DNA from: Closterium sp. NIES-65
Taxonomy: Eukaryota > Streptophyta > Zygnematophyceae > Desmidiales > Closteriaceae
Assembly (NCBI GenBank): GCA_948144175.1
Contig: CANXME010000053.1
Coordinates: 682,001 to 746,000, forward strand
DNA: 64,000 nt
Direction: 5' to 3'
Numbering within the stretch: the first letter of the stretch is position 1; every line of letters starts with the position of its first letter. The notes below the pieces were generated by a model. That model was not told the DNA's origin and ran no database searches. It saw only the letters and a list, made by a program, of their open reading frames with translations. A program made the translations under genes and the position numbers. Shown here one piece after another: positions 51,240-62,323 of the stretch.

Positions 51240-51800
51240 CGCAGCGGAAGAGCGGGCTAGGGCGACGGGCCAGGGCGTAGGGTAGGGCAACCGGCCAGGG
51301 CGTAGGGTAGGGCAACGGGCCAGGGCTTAGGGTAGGGCGACGGGCCAGGGCGTAGGGAAGGGCGACGGGCCAGGGCGGAGGGAAGGGCGACGGGGCAGGG
51401 CTTAGGGTAGGGCGACGGGCCAGGGCTTAGAGTAGGGCGACGGGCTAGGGCGTAGGGCAGGGCGACGGGACGGGAGAAAGGGCGGGAGCGACGCGACGGG
51501 GCAGGGCGACGCGACGGGGCAGGGCGATGGGACGGGACAGGGCGACGGGACGGGGCAGGGCGACGCGACGGGGCAGGGCGACGCGACGGGACAGGGCGAC
51601 GGGACGGGGGGGAACGGGCAGGCACGACGCGACGGGGGGGAACGGGCGGGCACGACGCGACGGGGGGAACGGGCGCGACGCGACGAGGGGAAAGGGCGCG
51701 ACGCGACGGGGGGAAAGGGCGCGACGCGACGGGACAGGGCGACGCGACGGGGGGGGGGGGGGGGGAGAAAGGGCGCTAAGCGACGGGGGGAAAGGGCGCT
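51240..51800 (-). repeat. G-rich minisatellite leader of copia element 3
   Basis: First units of about 27 bp (GGCGACGGGCCAGGGCGTAG plus GGTAGG, some with TTAGGGTAGGG), then about 19-bp units (GCGACGCGACGGGGCAGGG). Between the primer-binding site and gag, as in copia element 2. Confidence 0.75.
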
Positions 51801-52054
51801 AGGCTCGGTACTAGGCGCGGTAACAACGGAACTGGTACGAACGAGAGGTAGGGTCAGGCTCGGGAGGTACGAACGGAGAACGGAGGAACGGGATCCCACA
51901 GGATCCTAACCTAGCTGATACCATGTCAGAATGAGGAATGGATGATGCCATTGATGTTGGTTGGGGTACATATGACAAACCCTAACTTCTGTACCCCCTA
52001 AGACAAACCTCACTATAGGCTACAACATTTGACAATATCCGGGTGATGACGGTA

Positions 52055-52151
52055 CCGGTAACACACAACGACACACTACCGGTACGTGCAGCTTGCACTC
52101 CATCCCATCTGCACTCCGTTGACCAACACCCTTCACATACCAGGTTGAACT
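52055..52151. other. Flank of MITE and target site of solo LTR
   Basis: Short non-coding stretch with ACCGGTA repeated twice. It ends in GAACT, the solo LTR target duplication. Confidence 0.5.
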
Positions 52152-52602
52152 TGTTGGAAACAATAGTTCCTAAGCGCCTCTGTCGTGTCAAAACACTAAG
52201 GCACAAGCGAAGCAGAGCATATCGAGGCACCAGCAAGTCAACTCTCGGAGGTTGAAGTAACCGCTGGAGGTTACGCGAAAGTCAAAGGTCAGCGACCTTT
52301 GACCTGACAAATGCAGCGCGACAGCAAGGACACACAACTGACTCTTTACAGAGCAGTTGCCCGAGTCGTCACTGTATCGAACCGCAACAGCAACAGTAAA
52401 GTAGTTACCGTATAACTGTGTCTCTTCATATTCTCTGTATTCAAATATAATCTTGTATCTCTTTGCTTTAATCAATTCACTTTGCCCTCACATACTAGCG
52501 CAAGGTGGTTCACAAACTCCTTATTAAGACGCTTCCGCTACTACATCAACTCTACCCAGAATTCACCTCTGCAAAGATCCTAAGGGCTTTTTCAGCCCAA
52601 CA
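52152..52602 (+). repeat. Solo LTR of the copia element 1 family (451 bp)
   Basis: It starts TGTTGGAAACAATAG and ends CAGCCCAACA. It aligns along its length to the 430-bp LTR at 17628 with substitutions and small indels. TSD GAACT (52147-52151, 52603-52607). No internal region, so it arose by LTR-LTR recombination. Confidence 0.92.
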
Positions 52603-52607
52603 GAACT

Positions 52608-53050
52608 TTCATCCCCTCGAGGGTCCGTCCGTCAAGGTGGGAAGTAGGTAGGTTTACAAGCATTCCCTGGTTTCAATCAAGCATGGCAGATGGTGGGTGG
52701 CAGAGGTGGAGAGGCATGCCTAACGGCTGCACTTGGTCGTGTGACGAGTCATGCCCAAGTGGTGCTGCCTTAGGGCCTGCAGATCCGGTACCTTAACTTG
52801 CAGGAAGAGGAGATGACTGGCTTCTATGGAGTACTATTCATGAGGTGCGGTGTACCACTACCGGTACACAAAGTGGGCTTAAGAAACTAATATGTAAGGC
52901 TGTGCACTGTCAAAGTGTGAAGCAATGATTAAACTACACTGAAACAGTTACTGTACACCAAACGGTCGCAACACAGCACAGCACAGCACGCCTGACCATG
53001 AACGGGCCCCTAGGACACCACTCAGCAGCGGTGGTGGCGTATCAGCAGCA
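52608..53050. other. Intergenic, 3' side of IPI1-like gene
   Basis: No ORF, repeat or RNA gene of quality seen. Probably includes the 3' UTR of the minus-strand gene ending at 53051. Confidence 0.5.
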
Positions 53051-56000
53051 TCAGCAGCAGCCATAGAGCAGCGCGAGACGTGAGCGTGCCTGGGAGAGCA
53101 GCGCCTCGCACCACCCCACCGAGGAGCCCCCCCCTGCTGCTGCCTGCACCTCGTGCTGTGGCGTGCGTGGTGGGGGAGAGGAGCAAGAGGGGAGGGGCAA
53201 GGAGGGGGGTGGGAAGGGTTAGCTGCTAGTGATGAATAAGGTGCAGGTTGGTGGATGGGGAGGTGGTGGGGAGGTGGTGGGGAGGAGGTGGGGACTGGAG
53301 GGGGTGCGCGGTGGGGAGGGGAGGGATAGGTGAGTCATTTGGGAGGGTTGGAGCAGCATATGGGAGAGGAGAGCAGCGGGAAAGGGAAGGACAGAAGGGT
53401 TGAAAGACGGGAGACGCGAGCAGGAGCAGACGGCAGGAGACATGCGTGTGCAGAGGGGTTGAGAGGGATGAGCTGTCCGGCCATACCATGCCATTCGTAC
53501 AGCCCCTCTTCTCCCCCTTCCACTGTCTATTTCCCTCCCAAATAACCCCGCTCTCTCTTGCACCACCCATGCCCACGTCCCCCCTCCCCCTTCCTCTCTA
53601 TCCCTCCCCCCATGCACTCACCATCAGCCCTGACAGGCCAGCTGTGAGTCGCTGCCTGTCTGCCGCCCCCAGCAGCAGCAGCGGGGGCTCCAACGGGTCC
53701 CACAGCACCGCCACACACACCACGCCTGCCCTTGCCTGCACCCCGGCTCCTGTGCCTTCTGTCTCCGCGCCCTCTGCCCCTGCGCCGTGCTCTTGCTGCT
53801 CGGTCGGCAGGAGGAGGTGGAGGAAGGGCGCGAGCAGGAAAGGGTGCAGGGCGAGCAGGCGCAGCGCTGGCACCAGCCAGGGGCACGCGCGCAGCAGAGA
53901 TGTTCTCGTGGGCGAGGGTGAAGTGGGGGGTGAGGCGGAGAGCGTAGAAAGATGGTCCTGTAATGGGGTGCGGGTGAGGAAACAAGGTTAGGAGAAAGTG
54001 GGTCAGGGCGAGCAGGCGCAGGGAGGGCACCACCCAGAAGCACACGCGCAGCATAGATTGCCCCGTGGGCGGGATGGGGTGGGGGAGGTGGAGAGCATGG
54101 ATAGATGCTCCTGTACGGGGTTGCGGGTGAGGAAACAAGGATAGGAGAAAGTGGGTGAGGGCGAGCAGGCGCAGTCCAGGTACCAGCCAGGGGCACGCAC
54201 GCAGCAGACGTCCTCGTGGGCGCAGGCGAGGGGGAGAAAGTGGAGAGATGCTCCTGTAAGGGGGTGGGGCGGGGTAACGGAGGTAGAGGGATAAGAGTTG
54301 GGGAAACGAGGTTGGGGAAGGGGTGCAGGGCGAGCAGGCGCAGAGTGGGGCCGAGCGAGGGGCGCGCGCACAGCAGACAAGCCCTCGTGGGCGCCAGTGA
54401 GGGGGGGGGAGGTGGAGAGGGCAGGCGCGAGGGGAGCGGGCGAGGGGTAGAGAGTGGAAAGGTGCTCATGTAAGGGGGGGGGGGGCGGGGTGACGGGGAT
54501 AGAGGGATAATTTGTCTAAACGTTGCAACAGCGCATGCATGCATGTGAAGTGAATCAGATGGATACCCACAACCATTTCACATGGGGCACGGCACAGACC
54601 ATCAACCTGTAACCACTGAGAGCAGAATTGCATGAGGCACGAGACAAACCACATGAGTTATCACCAGCGAGCTCACCTGAAGCAGGCGGCAGCAGAAGCG
54701 AGCAAGGCTGGCTGGCAGCAGCGCTGACAGGCACGGCGGCACACACGTGGTCGCCTGGCGTGGCGTTGACCCGTGTGCTTGTGACGGCGCACATGCCAAT
54801 GGTGATGCTGATGCTGATGGTGATGGTAATGGCCGTGCCCTTTCTTCACACTCCTCAATGCTGTCTGCTGCTGCTGTGGCTGAGATTGACTCGTCTGCAG
54901 CCTCTACTGTCGCTGCAGCCTTCCTTTTGTCTCCTTCTATACTCCCTCCTATCTCTCCCCCACCTCCTCCCTCTGCCCCACCGTGCATGGTTCCGAGCGG
55001 GGCGGGAAAGGGGTGCAGGTGGGCGCGGCGGGAGCAGGCAGCGACGGCACGGAAGATGCCGTAGAGGCATGGCGGGGAGGTGGAGGGGTCGCTCTGTGGG
55101 GGGGGGGAAGGTGGAGAGGGAGGGAAATGGGGAAAAGAGGGGGGAGAAAGAGACTATGTGGACGAAGCAGTGATGGCACGGAAGGTGCCGTACAGGCATG
55201 GCGCGGAGGTGGAGGGGTCGCTCTGTGGGGGGCACAAGGCGTGGGAGGGAGGGAAAAGGGGGGGACGAGGGAGAATTGCGGGAGGGGGCGGAAGGAGGGG
55301 AGGGGAGGATGGGGATGGGGATGGAATCAATGTGAGTGGAGAGTAGGAGATAGGGTTTGGGACAGCGAAACGGTGAAGCCTCTTCAAACCTGGTGGACGG
55401 GTCACTTTGGAATGGCGTTGGGAGGGAAAGAGAAGCGCAGGGGCGTGCAGAAGGGGGGAGAGAGAGCGACAGGGCCCCACGTTGGAATGACTGCAGCAGC
55501 GCAATGGGCCGGCTCACAGTGGCGGAGCACATGAGCACAGGAGGAAGTGCTCGCTGGACGGGCGGTGGAGGGGCGGTGGAGGGGCAAGGGAAGGCAAGGC
55601 ATGGGAAGGGGCATGCAGTGACAGGCACAGCAGACGCGTGCACGTGGAAGCAGCAGCCCCGCACCCAGCACGGCACACGGCGGCAGCACTCACCAGGGCG
55701 GGTAGCAAGCAAGCACTCACGAGGGCAGCAGCCAGTGGCTGTGAGACGAGGTCCAACACTGCTGCTCCGTCCATCAACGCCCCTGCCTGGCCCCCCACGC
55801 CCCCTCCACCCCCCACACTGCCCCCCACTGCGCCCCCCACTCCAACCCCCACGGGCACGTGCACGAGAGCGGCACACACCGCCCCCACTGCCGGCTCCCG
55901 CTCCCATATCTCGCCACACAACCCCGAAGAATCTTCCAGGAACCGTCTCGACCCCGCTGACTTGCTCCGAGGAAGATCCGACAGTGGAGAGCTCTTCAAT

Positions 56001-58378
56001 TCCCCCTTGGGCTCCGCCTGACCCGCGTGGGTGTGGCTGTGCCGCTGGTGGTGCTGCCTCTCCGCCTCCTCGTGCCGCCTCACTCGCCCTTGGAACGCGG
56101 CGGTGATGTCGGGGTGGGAGTGGGTGCGAGTGCGGGAGAGCAGCAGCGAGACGAGGAAGCCAAGGTACTCTGGCAAGCCCACTGCACCCTTCCTGTGCGC
56201 CGCCCCCACCACCTCCACTGCCCTCCCCGCCAACCACCGCATGCCACGTGGCAGCAGCAGTGCTGCTGCTGCTACTTCAGACGCGTCCTGCTCCATGCCT
56301 TGCCCCTTGTGCTGCTGCTGCTCTTGCTGGGTTTGTGACTCCGACAAGTGTGAGTGTAACGAGTGGGAGGCGATGCAGCAGACGGCGAGGGACTGCAGGA
56401 GGGGGAGGGAGAGGCGGGGGAAGCAGAGCAGCAGGTCCAGCGAGAGCGCCTGCAGGGGCGCTGGCAGCAGCAGGAACGGCCCCACCACCAGCCGATGCCC
56501 CGCTGCTGCCTCCTCCGCCGCCGCTGTTTCGACTGCTGGCGCTGCTGCTGCGGGTGATGGGGCTGGTGTGGCTGGTGCGGCAGGGCGAGCAGCAATGGAG
56601 GCGGCAAAGAAGGGCACGAGCAGCGGCTGCACACTGCTGATGTGCTCCGATAGCGACGACGAGGAGGGTGGGGCGGAGGAGGAGGGGGAGGGCGGTGATT
56701 GTGGAGAGATGGAGGCGATGCGGAAGAAGAGGCGCAGCACCGTCTGGTGAGAGGGGGAAGGGAGAAGGGGAGTTGGGGGGGGCAGGGAGAGGGAGGGATG
56801 GTATGGGGTTTGGTATGGTGTTGAGTGAAAGGTGCAACAACAGGCACCAGAAAGCAGTCAACGCAGACACTTTTACATTGCCAGTTGGTGCTGCAGTAAT
56901 AACCCTGCCAGTGACGTGGCACTTACCAGTGACGTGGCACTTACCAGTGACGTGGCACTTACCAGTGACGTGGCACTTACCAGTGACGTGGCAGGATGGG
57001 AGGCCCCGATGTCCCAGAGCAGTCTGGGAAGAGCTGTCAGCCAATCAGCAACCGCCTTCTCCGGCAATCCTTCCGCCCCCCTCGCCCCTCCTCGCCTCCC
57101 TTCCTTTCTCTTCGCCTTCTTCCCCTCTCCCCCCTCCTCGCTCCCTTCCCCACCCTTCCCCCCTGAGCCCCCCTCCCCCCCCACCGCCTGTTGCTGCAGC
57201 AGCCCAAACATCACATCCAGGCAGGCAGCCCGGGTGGCGCTGCGGGCGGGCGACACGGAGAAGAGACGAGAGAAGCCGCCCAGCAGCGAGGCGCAGCGGG
57301 CGGCCGAGGGGGCGTAATGGAGGAGGGTCGGCAGGAGAGGGAGGAGGCGGCGGATAAGGGACTCGCTGACGTGGCGTGATAGGATTGGCGCAGCGGTGGG
57401 AGCAGGAAGCAGCTGCAAGGGGAAGGAAAGGATAGGGGGAAGATGCAGAGAGAGGAAAGGGATGGGCTTTGAGGCGAGAGAGAAGCGGGGAGGGGGAAGG
57501 ACAGGGCGAAGAGAACCATCTGCAGCCCTGCCCACCTCGAATCGCCCGGTGCTCTGTGCGAATGCATTCTGGATATTCACATCCTCACCGCGCCCCACCC
57601 CTCACCCAGCAACACCATGCAATGCCTCTCACCTTGCCCTCCATCGCGCCTTCCATGAACTCATACAGCCGCCCCACCCACGCCTCCTCCCTCGCCTCCT
57701 CCCTCTTCGCCTCCTCCTCCTCCTCCTCCTCCTCCTCCTCCTCCTCCTCCTCCTCCTCATTCTCCCCCTCTTCCCCCCCTTCCTCCCCACCCTCCTCTGC
57801 TTCCTCGACATCGCCCCTATCTCCTCTCCTCCGCTCGCCCTCACGTTCACCATTCTTCCTTTTGCTTCTCTCGCTCCCGCTTCCCCTCCCCCCTCCCCCC
57901 TCCCCCCCTCGTCCCCCGCTCATCAGAATCACAAATCTGCTCCCTTCCAGTAACTTCCTCCGCGCGTCTCCCCTCACCGCTCCCCTCCCTGTCCCCCTTT
58001 CCCCCCGCACATCCCCTCCGCCAGCCCCCAGCGTCCCCTTTCCCCCCTCCCCTTGCACACCCCTCCGCCTCTTCCCCATACCCCTCCCACCAGCACCAGC
58101 TGCACCGGACCCATCAGCAGCAGCAGCAGCAGCAGCAGCGGCAGCGGAGGCAGGGAGAAAGAGAGAGAGGCATTCAGCGAGCAGCACGTTGAGCAGCGCC
58201 AGCTGTTCGCCCACCTCCCTCTGCTGCCCTCCTCCTGCTGCTGCTGCTGCCCCACCGGCGGTACCGCTGCTGCCTTTGGTGCCCTTGGCACGACCAGCAG
58301 CGAGGCCAGCAGGGGCGTGCAGAGGGAAGGCCGTGCCCAGCTTGTGCAGCACCCGTGACAGCGCGTCCCCGTACCCGC

Positions 58379-58415
<37 letters not shown>

Positions 58416-61400
58416 GTGATTCTGATGTTGGTGCGGCTGGGATTGTTGCTGCTGAGCTGGCTGTGCTGCGCCTGCAGCAGCTTCAGGCATGTGCGGAAAG
58501 ATGGAGGAAAATGACTGGCACCCGGCAGAGTTGGTAGGCGTGAATCCCGAGAGCAGGGGCGAAGGGGAGGAGGGGAAGGAGGAGTTGGAAGGGGCTGAGG
58601 AAGAGAGGAGGGCCGCGGGGGAGGGGGGGTGGAGGGAGAGGAGGGAGTGGAGGGCGGAGAGGGCGGAGTGCAGGCAGGCGAGAGCGGGCAGGTGGGGGGA
58701 AGGCGCGGAGACAAGGGGAAGGCACTCTGTGACCGCTGCAAGCACAGGCGGGATGAGCGCTGCTGCTATGCCTGCTGGGCGGCTGAGCCCCTCCATACCC
58801 CCCTCTGCTGCTGCCATGCCTGTTGCTGCTGCTGCTTGCTGCCCTCCCGGCCCTGTCGCTGCTTTTGTCTCTTTCGAAGCGGACAGAGCCTGTCCGGTAC
58901 TGTGGAGCGAGGGTGAGAGAGAGGGGAGGTGGGCGGAGGAGGAGGAGGGGGAGGGAGGGGGGAGGGCGGAGCGGTACGCGTGGAGGGCTGTGATTGGCCC
59001 GTCTGATTCCCGTGACCAGAGCACATGGTAACCAGACTGGTTACCCCCAGGGGGGAGGGCGGAGAGGAGAGGGGCGCGCTGCAGGCGCACGCCCAGGCGC
59101 CAGCTGTACTCCCCTGGGGGCGCGCAGGCGGAGGGGGGGGAGGGGGCGGAGGCGGAGGGGGAAGGGGGGGATGTGGCGGAGAGAGTGGGGAGTGGGTGCG
59201 TGAAGGGGGAGGTGGGCAGAGGGAGCGCGGAGCCAGGCGGTGTGAGGGAGGGCGAGGAGGTGAAGGAGGGGGATGGGACGGTGGGGGAGGAGGCGGAGGG
59301 GGAGGATGAGGGGGAGGAGTGGGGGAAGGCGGTGGAGAGGAAGGAGGTGAGGGCGGAGAGCGTGGTGGCGAGGGAGGGGAAGGAGCGCGCAGAGGGCGAC
59401 GCGAGGGCGAGCATGTCACTGAAATGTGCCACCACCTGACGATGGGGGGGAAGGTGAGGGGAGGCCAGGGGGATGACACGGATGGTGGTGCGAGGAGAAG
59501 ACTCGTCAGGAGGAAGCAATAACGATGGGCCGGTGCGTATGTGAAGAGGGAAGAACGGTGTCAAATGGTTACAAGGCTTGAAGTCAAGTCAACCGTGCAT
59601 GCATGAGGTGGGGATGCAAAGGAGAGGAGGGGAGGGTGGGGAGGGAGAGGAGGGAAGGGGTGGGGAGGGGAGGGCTGAGAGTACCTGGGCGGTGGAGGAG
59701 GCGCGGAAGAGCGAGGGGTAGTGGGCGAGCAGCGCTGAGAGGAATGGCAGCGCGGCATGGCGGATGTCCGGCGCCACGTGGGTCATGGCACAGCCCACGT
59801 GGCCCATCAGCAGCGTGAAGAATGGCGCCATGCGCTCCTGGGAGGGGGGAGTTAGTGGAGGGGGGAGGGCAGGGAGAAGAACGAAAGAGGTGTGCAGCGC
59901 ACCATGCATTGTGCACATTGGGTGGTGAGGATGAGCTGAAGCGCGAATTCTCTGTGGCACGGTGCCAACAGCCGTTTGGTTCATGGCTGGCAGCACCACC
60001 CATCTTCCTTCCTCTCCACCTCCTCTCCTTCCTCTCCACCTCCTCTCCTTCCTCTCCACCTCCTCTCCTTCCTCTCCACCTCCTCCTCCTCACCTCCTCT
60101 CCTTCCTCTCCACCTCCTCTCCTTCCTCTCCACCTCCTCTCCTTCCTCTCCACCTCCTCTCCTTCCTCTCCACCTCCTCTCCTTCCTCCTCCTAGATTCT
60201 CCTTTTGCGTTTCTCTCCCGTCCTGTTACTCCTCTCCTCTCTACTCACCCCACCCTATCCCTAGTACCTTCCTACCCCCTCTCCTTTCAAGTCCCATCCC
60301 CCACATACCTATGCCCCACTCCCCCATCCATCCCAACCCCGTCACATTAACCCCCCTTCGCTCCGCACCACAACCCAGGCTGCATGCAGCGAACCGCACC
60401 TCGGGCTGCATGGTCGGGAAGAGCACGGAACGCATCAGCAGCAGGAGGGAGTCTCTCGTCTTCTTGTCCACGTCAGCAATGCGTGGCGCCAGCTTGGCGA
60501 GGATGGTGCCAGCATGGCGCCTCAGCTCGTCGGGATTGGCTGCCAGCAGTTCGCGCAGGCGAACGAGCGACTCTGATTGGCCGGCAGAGCGAGGGAGAGG
60601 AGAGGAGAGGAAAGGAGAGAAGAGGAGAGGAGAGGAGAGGAGAGAAGAGGAGAGGAGAGGAGAGGAGAGGAGAGAAGAAGAGAGGAGAGGAGAGGAGAGG
60701 AGAGAAGAAGAGAGGAGAGGAGAGATGGGGAGAGGAGAGAAGAAGAGAGGTGTGAGTGGAGGGCAGGAGATTATCGATGGTGCGGCGTGGTAGCATGCAT
60801 GCATGCACAAGCAAGTGAACTGAACACCCCTGCCATGCCCTCCCATGCTCCCTGCCTACCCTGACAAGCCTCATCCTGCCGAGCCTACCTTGCCGAACCT
60901 TGTCGCTGTAGTGGCCGGACTGCGCGAGCAGCTCCGGCAGCGTGTGGCCCCTCTGTGACACCGCCGCCTGCGACCGGTCGTCCAGCAGCTTCTGCCCCGG
61001 CAGCACGATCGCTGGGGAAGGCGGGGACGGGGGAGGTGGGGAAGGGGAGTGGGGGGAAAGGGGAGTGGGGGGGAAGGGGAGGGGAGTGGGGGGGAATGGG
61101 AGTGGGGGGGAAGGGGAGTGGGGGGGAAGGGGAGTGGGGGGAAGGGGAGTGGGGGGGAAGGGGAGTGGGGGGGAAGGGGAGTGGGGGGGAAGGGGTAACG
61201 GTGGGCGGGGGTTGTGGGGGGGTGGCTGTTGAGTGGACTCATGAGTCACCGCCGCCTGCGACCGATCGTCTAGCAGCTTCTGGCCCGGTAGCACGATGGC
61301 TGAAAGGAGGGGGGTGGGGGTCGGGACGGGGGGGGTTGGGGGGGGTGGAGGATGGAGGGAGGCACCTCAAACGCCGATCGGCGGGATTTTGATGTGCGAA

Positions 61401-62323
61401 TGGCGATTTGGAACGGGAGAGAAGGGGAAAGTGGATTGCTGGATCAACAAGAAGCGGGCAGCGGGAAGGGCGCGCCGAGAGGAATGAGAAGGGGAGAACG
61501 AGCAGTCACGGAGGGAGGGGGGGAGTGGGAGCGAGGGAGAGGGGGCGTCACTGTGTTGACTCTCGGCTCACTCACTCTTGGCCTTGACGGTGGTCTTGGT
61601 CTCGTTGGACGGCGGCGGTAGCTTGCGCCCCACCTTGCTGCGCACTTTCTGCCATGCGCGCGCGCAAGGAGTCGCGCGCGGAGGGATCGAGGAAGAGGGG
61701 CGGAGGGGGAGAGGAAGAGGGGCCGGGAAAGAGGGAGTAAGAAGGTGGGAGTACGAGAAGCAAGGGGCAGCACACGGCCGTGCGCGTGTTGATGCAGCCG
61801 CGGAGCAACCAAAAGGCAATGCGCGGGCAGCGCAGAGCGAATGCACGGGCGGTCGGATCAAGGCGGGGTGAGACGAGGCTATAAACGGATCGCCAACTGT
61901 AGCGGCAGCGGACGAGGCGGTCTAGGCCGGTGCAGGCAGGTGGAGAGACGCTGTGTGGCGACAATCAATGTGACGAAGCGACATGTAACGTGGCGAGCGC
62001 ACGGTGCGGCGAGACGGTAGTGCGCAGTGCGCGTAAGCGCGACACCCGCTGGACGGAGATACGCGGATGTGGCGCACGCAGAGCGAAGGACGCGAGGCGC
62101 CACACCCGCGAGGGACGACGAGGCCTTCCGCGACGAAATGCAGGGTACGACGAGGCGCTAACGGCCCTACACGCGATCCCTAAGGACGGATTAATCGAAC
62201 AGGCGGCCCTTATGACCGACCTAAGGATTGACCGTAACGATCATACCGGGTAACTCTAACGGCCGATCGTACCTTGAAATCCACGCCCTTGTGCTTCAAC
62301 CGCACCGCCTTCTGATTGCCCAT
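53051..62323 (-). CDS. IPI1: IPI1/TEX10-like pre-rRNA-processing protein, 13 exons
   Basis: Exons 62323-62273, 61648-61576, 61011-60889, 60572-60400, 59837-59685, 59435-57633, 57568-57536, 57412-56981 (first of four donors), 56743-55694, 55553-55518, 55093-54677, 53957-53622 and 53143-53051 give about 1590 residues, all phases closing. The N-terminus is the conserved IPI1 block: GVDFK, KVRSKVGRKLPPPSNETKTT, LPGQKLLDDRSQAAVS, then HEAT-like helices (LVRLRELLAANPDELRRHAG, APFFTLLMGHVGCAMTHVAP, HYPSLF). The IPI1-TEX10 protein is part of the nucleolar Rix1 complex that processes ITS2 and matures 60S pre-ribosomes. Exons 6 and 9 carry long Ser/Pro/Gln/Ala stretches. Exons 1-5 are secure, 6-9 likely; exons 10-13 rest on splice signals and phase. 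Confidence 0.8.
53958..54467 (-). pseudogene. Three tandem relic copies of IPI1 exon 12
   Basis: Copies start at 54110, 54253 and 54467 next to the true exon start at 53957 (spacing 153, 143 and 214 bp). Each has TACAG|GAGCATCT-type acceptor sequence (the last mutated to ACAT), a Ser/Pro stretch and an RLLALHPF / RLLALTHF block. None keeps the rest of exon 12. Confidence 0.75.
55170..55222 (-). pseudogene. Relic duplicate of IPI1 exon 11 start (11b)
   Basis: CCACAG|AGCGACCCC acceptor and SDPSTSAPCLYGTFRAITAS, against SDPSTSPPCLYGIFRAVAAC in exon 11 (55093). It then diverges into GC-rich sequence. Confidence 0.75.
56909..56993 (-). repeat. 18-bp repeat multiplying the IPI1 exon 8 splice donor
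   Basis: CACGTCACTG|GTAAGTGC units on the gene strand. Four consecutive consensus donors end the exon at 56981, 56963, 56945 or 56927; a fifth copy has lost GT. Each 18-nt step adds six in-frame residues (VSATSL). Confidence 0.9.
60000..60190 (+). repeat. Pyrimidine minisatellite in IPI1 intron 4
   Basis: About ten units of CTCCTTCCTCTCCACCTC. On the transcribed strand it is a purine run. Open frames over it are artefacts. Confidence 0.85.
60595..60745 (+). repeat. GAGAG-type low-complexity run in IPI1 intron 3
   Basis: AGGAGAGGAG and AGAAGAGAGG units. It lies just upstream of the exon 4 acceptor, where it forms a long pyrimidine tract on the gene strand. Confidence 0.8.
61035..61195 (+). 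repeat. GGGGAGTGGGGGGAA repeats in IPI1 intron 2
   Basis: About ten degenerate 16-bp purine-rich units. They are potentially G-quadruplex forming on the plus strand. Confidence 0.8.
61247..61299 (-). pseudogene. Relic duplicate of IPI1 exon 3 (3b)
   Basis: TTTCAG|CCATC acceptor and IVLPGQKLLDDRSQAAVTHE, against IVLPGQKLLDDRSQAAVSQR in exon 3 (61011-60889). It stops matching after RSQAAV and lacks the exon 3 donor half. Confidence 0.8.

Larger units (their letters stand above)
44830..52034 (-). mobile_element. Copia element 3, complete structure but broken coding region
   Basis: LTRs of 111 bp (44830-44940 and 51924-52034) that are identical by eye; TSD ATATC (44825-44829, 52035-52039). The primer-binding site on the minus strand is TGGTATCAGC. 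A G-rich tandem-repeat leader (about 51240-51800) precedes gag. The polyprotein is interrupted by a frameshift and three in-frame stops, and an integrase catalytic residue is changed. Confidence 0.9.
44321..52052. mobile_element. MITE with 27-bp inverted repeats, split by copia element 3
   Basis: The left end CCGTCATCACCCGGATATAC plus CCCCAGG (44321-44347) is repeated in inverse orientation at the right end once the copia insert 44830-52034 and one copy of its ATATC duplication are removed. TA flanks both sides (44319-44320, 52053-52054), so Tc1/mariner-like or another TA-targeting family is possible. Its own length is about 522 bp, with internal TTATAAGCCCACC motifs and no ORF. Confidence 0.7.
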
